64,000 nucleotides of DNA, from the NCBI RefSeq assembly GCF_900324465.2, contig NC_046610.1, forward strand, positions 7,008,484 through 7,072,483. Direction: 5' to 3'. This DNA is from Anabas testudineus (lineage: Eukaryota > Chordata > Actinopteri > Anabantiformes > Anabantidae). Shown piece after piece: positions 62,101 to 64,000 of this stretch (its first letter is position 1; each line of letters begins with the position of its first letter). A model generated the notes under the pieces. It had not been told where the DNA came from and ran no database searches. It saw only the letters and a list, made by a program, of their open reading frames with translations. A program made the position numbers and the translations under genes.

Positions 62101-64000
62101 AATTCGTGGGCGGGTATACTGAAATAATCAAACTCCCAATGCACAACCTTGCATTTATTATCTGGTGTGAAACCACTTATTGGTAATAGCATGAGTCATA
62201 CAGAATCTCCTCAAATGCTTTTTTTTTTGGATGTTGTTCAGCACAGATCCTGGTTTTAATAAGAGATCCTGGAGGCAAAACAGCATTAACTGCCTCCATG
62301 AGCCACCTGATATTAGAATGTAGTGCCCCATCTTTACTCACTCATTGTGTCTAATTTCCTTTTATACACTAAATGATGTTGAATCTGGAGACAAACAACT
62401 ATTTATTCAACCAAGTGCAAGACCAATCAGCATTATCAAATAAATGCTTTCCACCATGCTTTGCTGCAAGTAAAAATTATAGATAACATTTTGTAAAATG
62501 AGTTAGGCTGCATACTCACTCATCTCCTCAACAACTTCTGGGTCACATTCTTTATATTTCTCCAACTCGGCCTGCAGCTGAGTACGCTCCTCTCTCAGAG
62601 CCTGAAACTCCTTCAGCAGAGAGCTTCTTTCCTTCTGCACAGACACAGATTGTTTTAGTCATATTTATATTATAACCTAACCTTATTAATAGGTATCATT
62701 CATGTTATTTTATTCACTGTGTTACAATTAGACATCTATTCCAAAGAAAGGTGGGGAAGCATGTGAAAATCTTCTTACTGTATCTTGACGTCCTACTTTT
62801 GCTCTTTCAACTGCCTTCTGTAGAGACATTTTGCGTTGCTTTGCTTCAGAAATCTTTAATGTAAAGGAAACTTACATCAGGGGACGTGGAGCAATATAAC
62901 AATGTAGATCACAGAAGTGAAAAGTTTCACAAAAAAAAAAAAATCTAATGTAATTTACAGTAACTTTTAAAAGAGAAGCAGTCGATTTAAAAATATTCAG
63001 CTATAAGTCTCCACCATGTTGTTGTTACTTGCATGGGTGGTAAAGCATTTGAAATAATAGTGTGTATTATTGTATTCATATCTTGCATTTCACAGATGTC
63101 GTTTGTCTTCGCAACCGTTTCAATACCTTTATGTTCTAACTACAATAAATACACTGTTAAAATCTTAATAGAAGGTGACTGCTAGAATTAGCTGCTAATT
63201 TGCATTAATAGCTAATTACAGTTCTGTTAAAGCCTAACTGTAAATTGTTACATACTACTGTGACACAGGGGGAAGAAGCTAAGTTACAATTTATTTAATT
63301 ATACACCAACCATCATATAGATATCTCACCAATGTATACTTTCATACTTTTGGTACAACCAAACGTCAATAATCCAGGTCATTATTTAGCGACAGATTGC
63401 TGCTTTATAACATTTAACTTCTGTCCCAGAAATGTGGTGGCCAACGCTCTCTGAGGAGTCACCACCCTCACACCATCTGTCTGCCATGTAATAGGACAAA
63501 GAACTGGGTCACTAAAGACGATGAGACATTTAAAGACTTCCTGGTTTAACTTTATGTAAAGATGTGGAGCATAAAAGATGACCAGTTCTATGTTTTAAAT
63601 AAGACTATGAAAAGAGTAAGTGGTATTTAAAAAAAGTAGAATATTTAACTCAGAGGAACTTGTAATCAGTAACTGATCTGTGGTATTGTCTCCTTTTCCC
63701 GTCTTCACTTTCTATAAGCAGAAGTATTTTCTGAGCTGTGAGTTAATTTACTGTAAACTACAGTGAGCAGAGAATAACCTTCACCTTTTCATATCCTGTA
63801 TACAGTGTATTATTCTGTTTTTTGGCAATGTGAAGCTTTAGATATAGGATGTTATTATAGTCAGAATACAGCTTTGAGGGGGCTCACCTGTTTTTGCACC
63901 TCCTCCAGTTTGTGTTTGCGAGCATGCACAGCTTTGCTGGGGAAGGCCCAGTAGTAGTTGGATGTACCTACTCTTTCACAGTCCACCATGTTGTCATCCA
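56105..64000 (-). CDS. mnd1: Meiotic nuclear division protein 1, C-terminal part (runs off the right edge)
   Basis: Five exons, in order: 63888-64000 (partial), 62779-62853, 62520-62634, 58321-58365, 56105-56211. They join in frame and give the last 150 residues; human MND1 is 205 aa, so about 55 N-terminal residues lie beyond the window. Seen: the end of the winged-helix domain ([20 protein letters not shown]), a long leucine-zipper coiled coil ([10 protein letters not shown]..., [33 protein letters not shown]) and the conserved C-terminus [12 protein letters not shown]...[11 protein letters not shown]. Role: with HOP2 (PSMC3IP) it forms a heterodimer that stimulates DMC1 and RAD51 strand invasion in meiosis. 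It follows tmem131l as on human 4q31. Confidence 0.95.
56321..56473 (-). mobile_element. tRNA-derived SINE with LINE-type 3' tail
   Basis: On the minus strand it starts with a tRNA-like head: an A box TGGCTCAGTTAGTAG and a worn B box TTGTTGAGTCC. It continues with the fish SINE body CTTCCTCCTGGCAGT and TTGGACAAGA, and ends with the tail CAATTTCCCCATGGGGGTCA followed by ATAAAGTATATCAGAATC. Such tails are shared with partner LINEs. It lies in the last intron of mnd1 and is fairly short, so it may be internally deleted. Confidence 0.68.
56474..58320. other. mnd1 last intron, remainder
   Basis: AT-rich sequence with a 108-codon open frame at 57759-58085 (plus) that shows no recognisable features. 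Nothing else is supported. Confidence 0.4.
58366..62519. other. mnd1 intron of 4.2 kb
   Basis: AT-rich intron between the 115-bp and 45-bp coding exons. No exon, RNA gene or named repeat could be supported; the frames present are short and featureless. Confidence 0.45.
62854..63887. other. mnd1 intron of 1.0 kb
   Basis: AT-rich intron with no recognised content other than an A run near 62930-62943. Confidence 0.45.

Overview
The window looks like teleost fish nuclear DNA. It has seven multi-exon or compact vertebrate genes, all on the minus strand, with GT-AG introns (often only 80-200 bp on the left), abundant (CA)n microsatellites, and fish-type repeat debris: a Tc1-like transposase fragment, hAT-like non-autonomous ends and a tRNA-derived SINE. 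All assignments come from reading the translated exons and from recalled family sequences; no search was run.

Left block (1-18.8 kb): a protein disulfide isomerase-like gene whose two active sites have both lost their cysteines but which keeps a C-terminal KDEL (pdilt-like, 11 coding exons); a small LITAF-domain gene; an intact pdia2 (11 coding exons, two CGHC sites, KDEL); and the compact gene percc1. The two PDI genes share an exon-phase plan and even the position of CA repeats in introns 4 and 6, so they look like ancient tandem paralogues.

Right block (20.6-64 kb): a TLR2-type Toll-like receptor with its ectodomain, membrane segment and TIR domain in one coding exon plus an upstream non-coding exon; tmem131l, spread over 28 kb with 34 coding exons that I could join in a single consistent frame (1535 codons plus stop); and the 3' five exons of mnd1, which runs off the right edge. 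The order tlr2-tmem131l-mnd1 matches the human 4q31 block, while the homologues of the left block map to human 16p. The junction of the two ancestral blocks therefore lies between percc1 and tlr2 (about 18.8-20.1 kb).

The genes do not form one pathway. The two PDI proteins act in the endoplasmic reticulum (one as an oxidoreductase, one probably as a redox-dead chaperone), the LITAF protein sits on endosomal membranes, TLR2 senses microbial lipoproteins, TMEM131L is a membrane protein of the secretory route, and MND1 works with HOP2 in meiotic recombination. I saw no CRISPR array, tRNA or rRNA gene, retroviral element or undescribed system. The more unusual points are the cysteine-free PDI beside pdia2, GT repeats pressed against splice sites in both PDI genes (one against the acceptor of the exon carrying the second CGHC site), a 216-bp near-identical repeat pair around the first coding exon of the LITAF gene, and an old tandem duplication of about 0.6 kb just upstream of tlr2.
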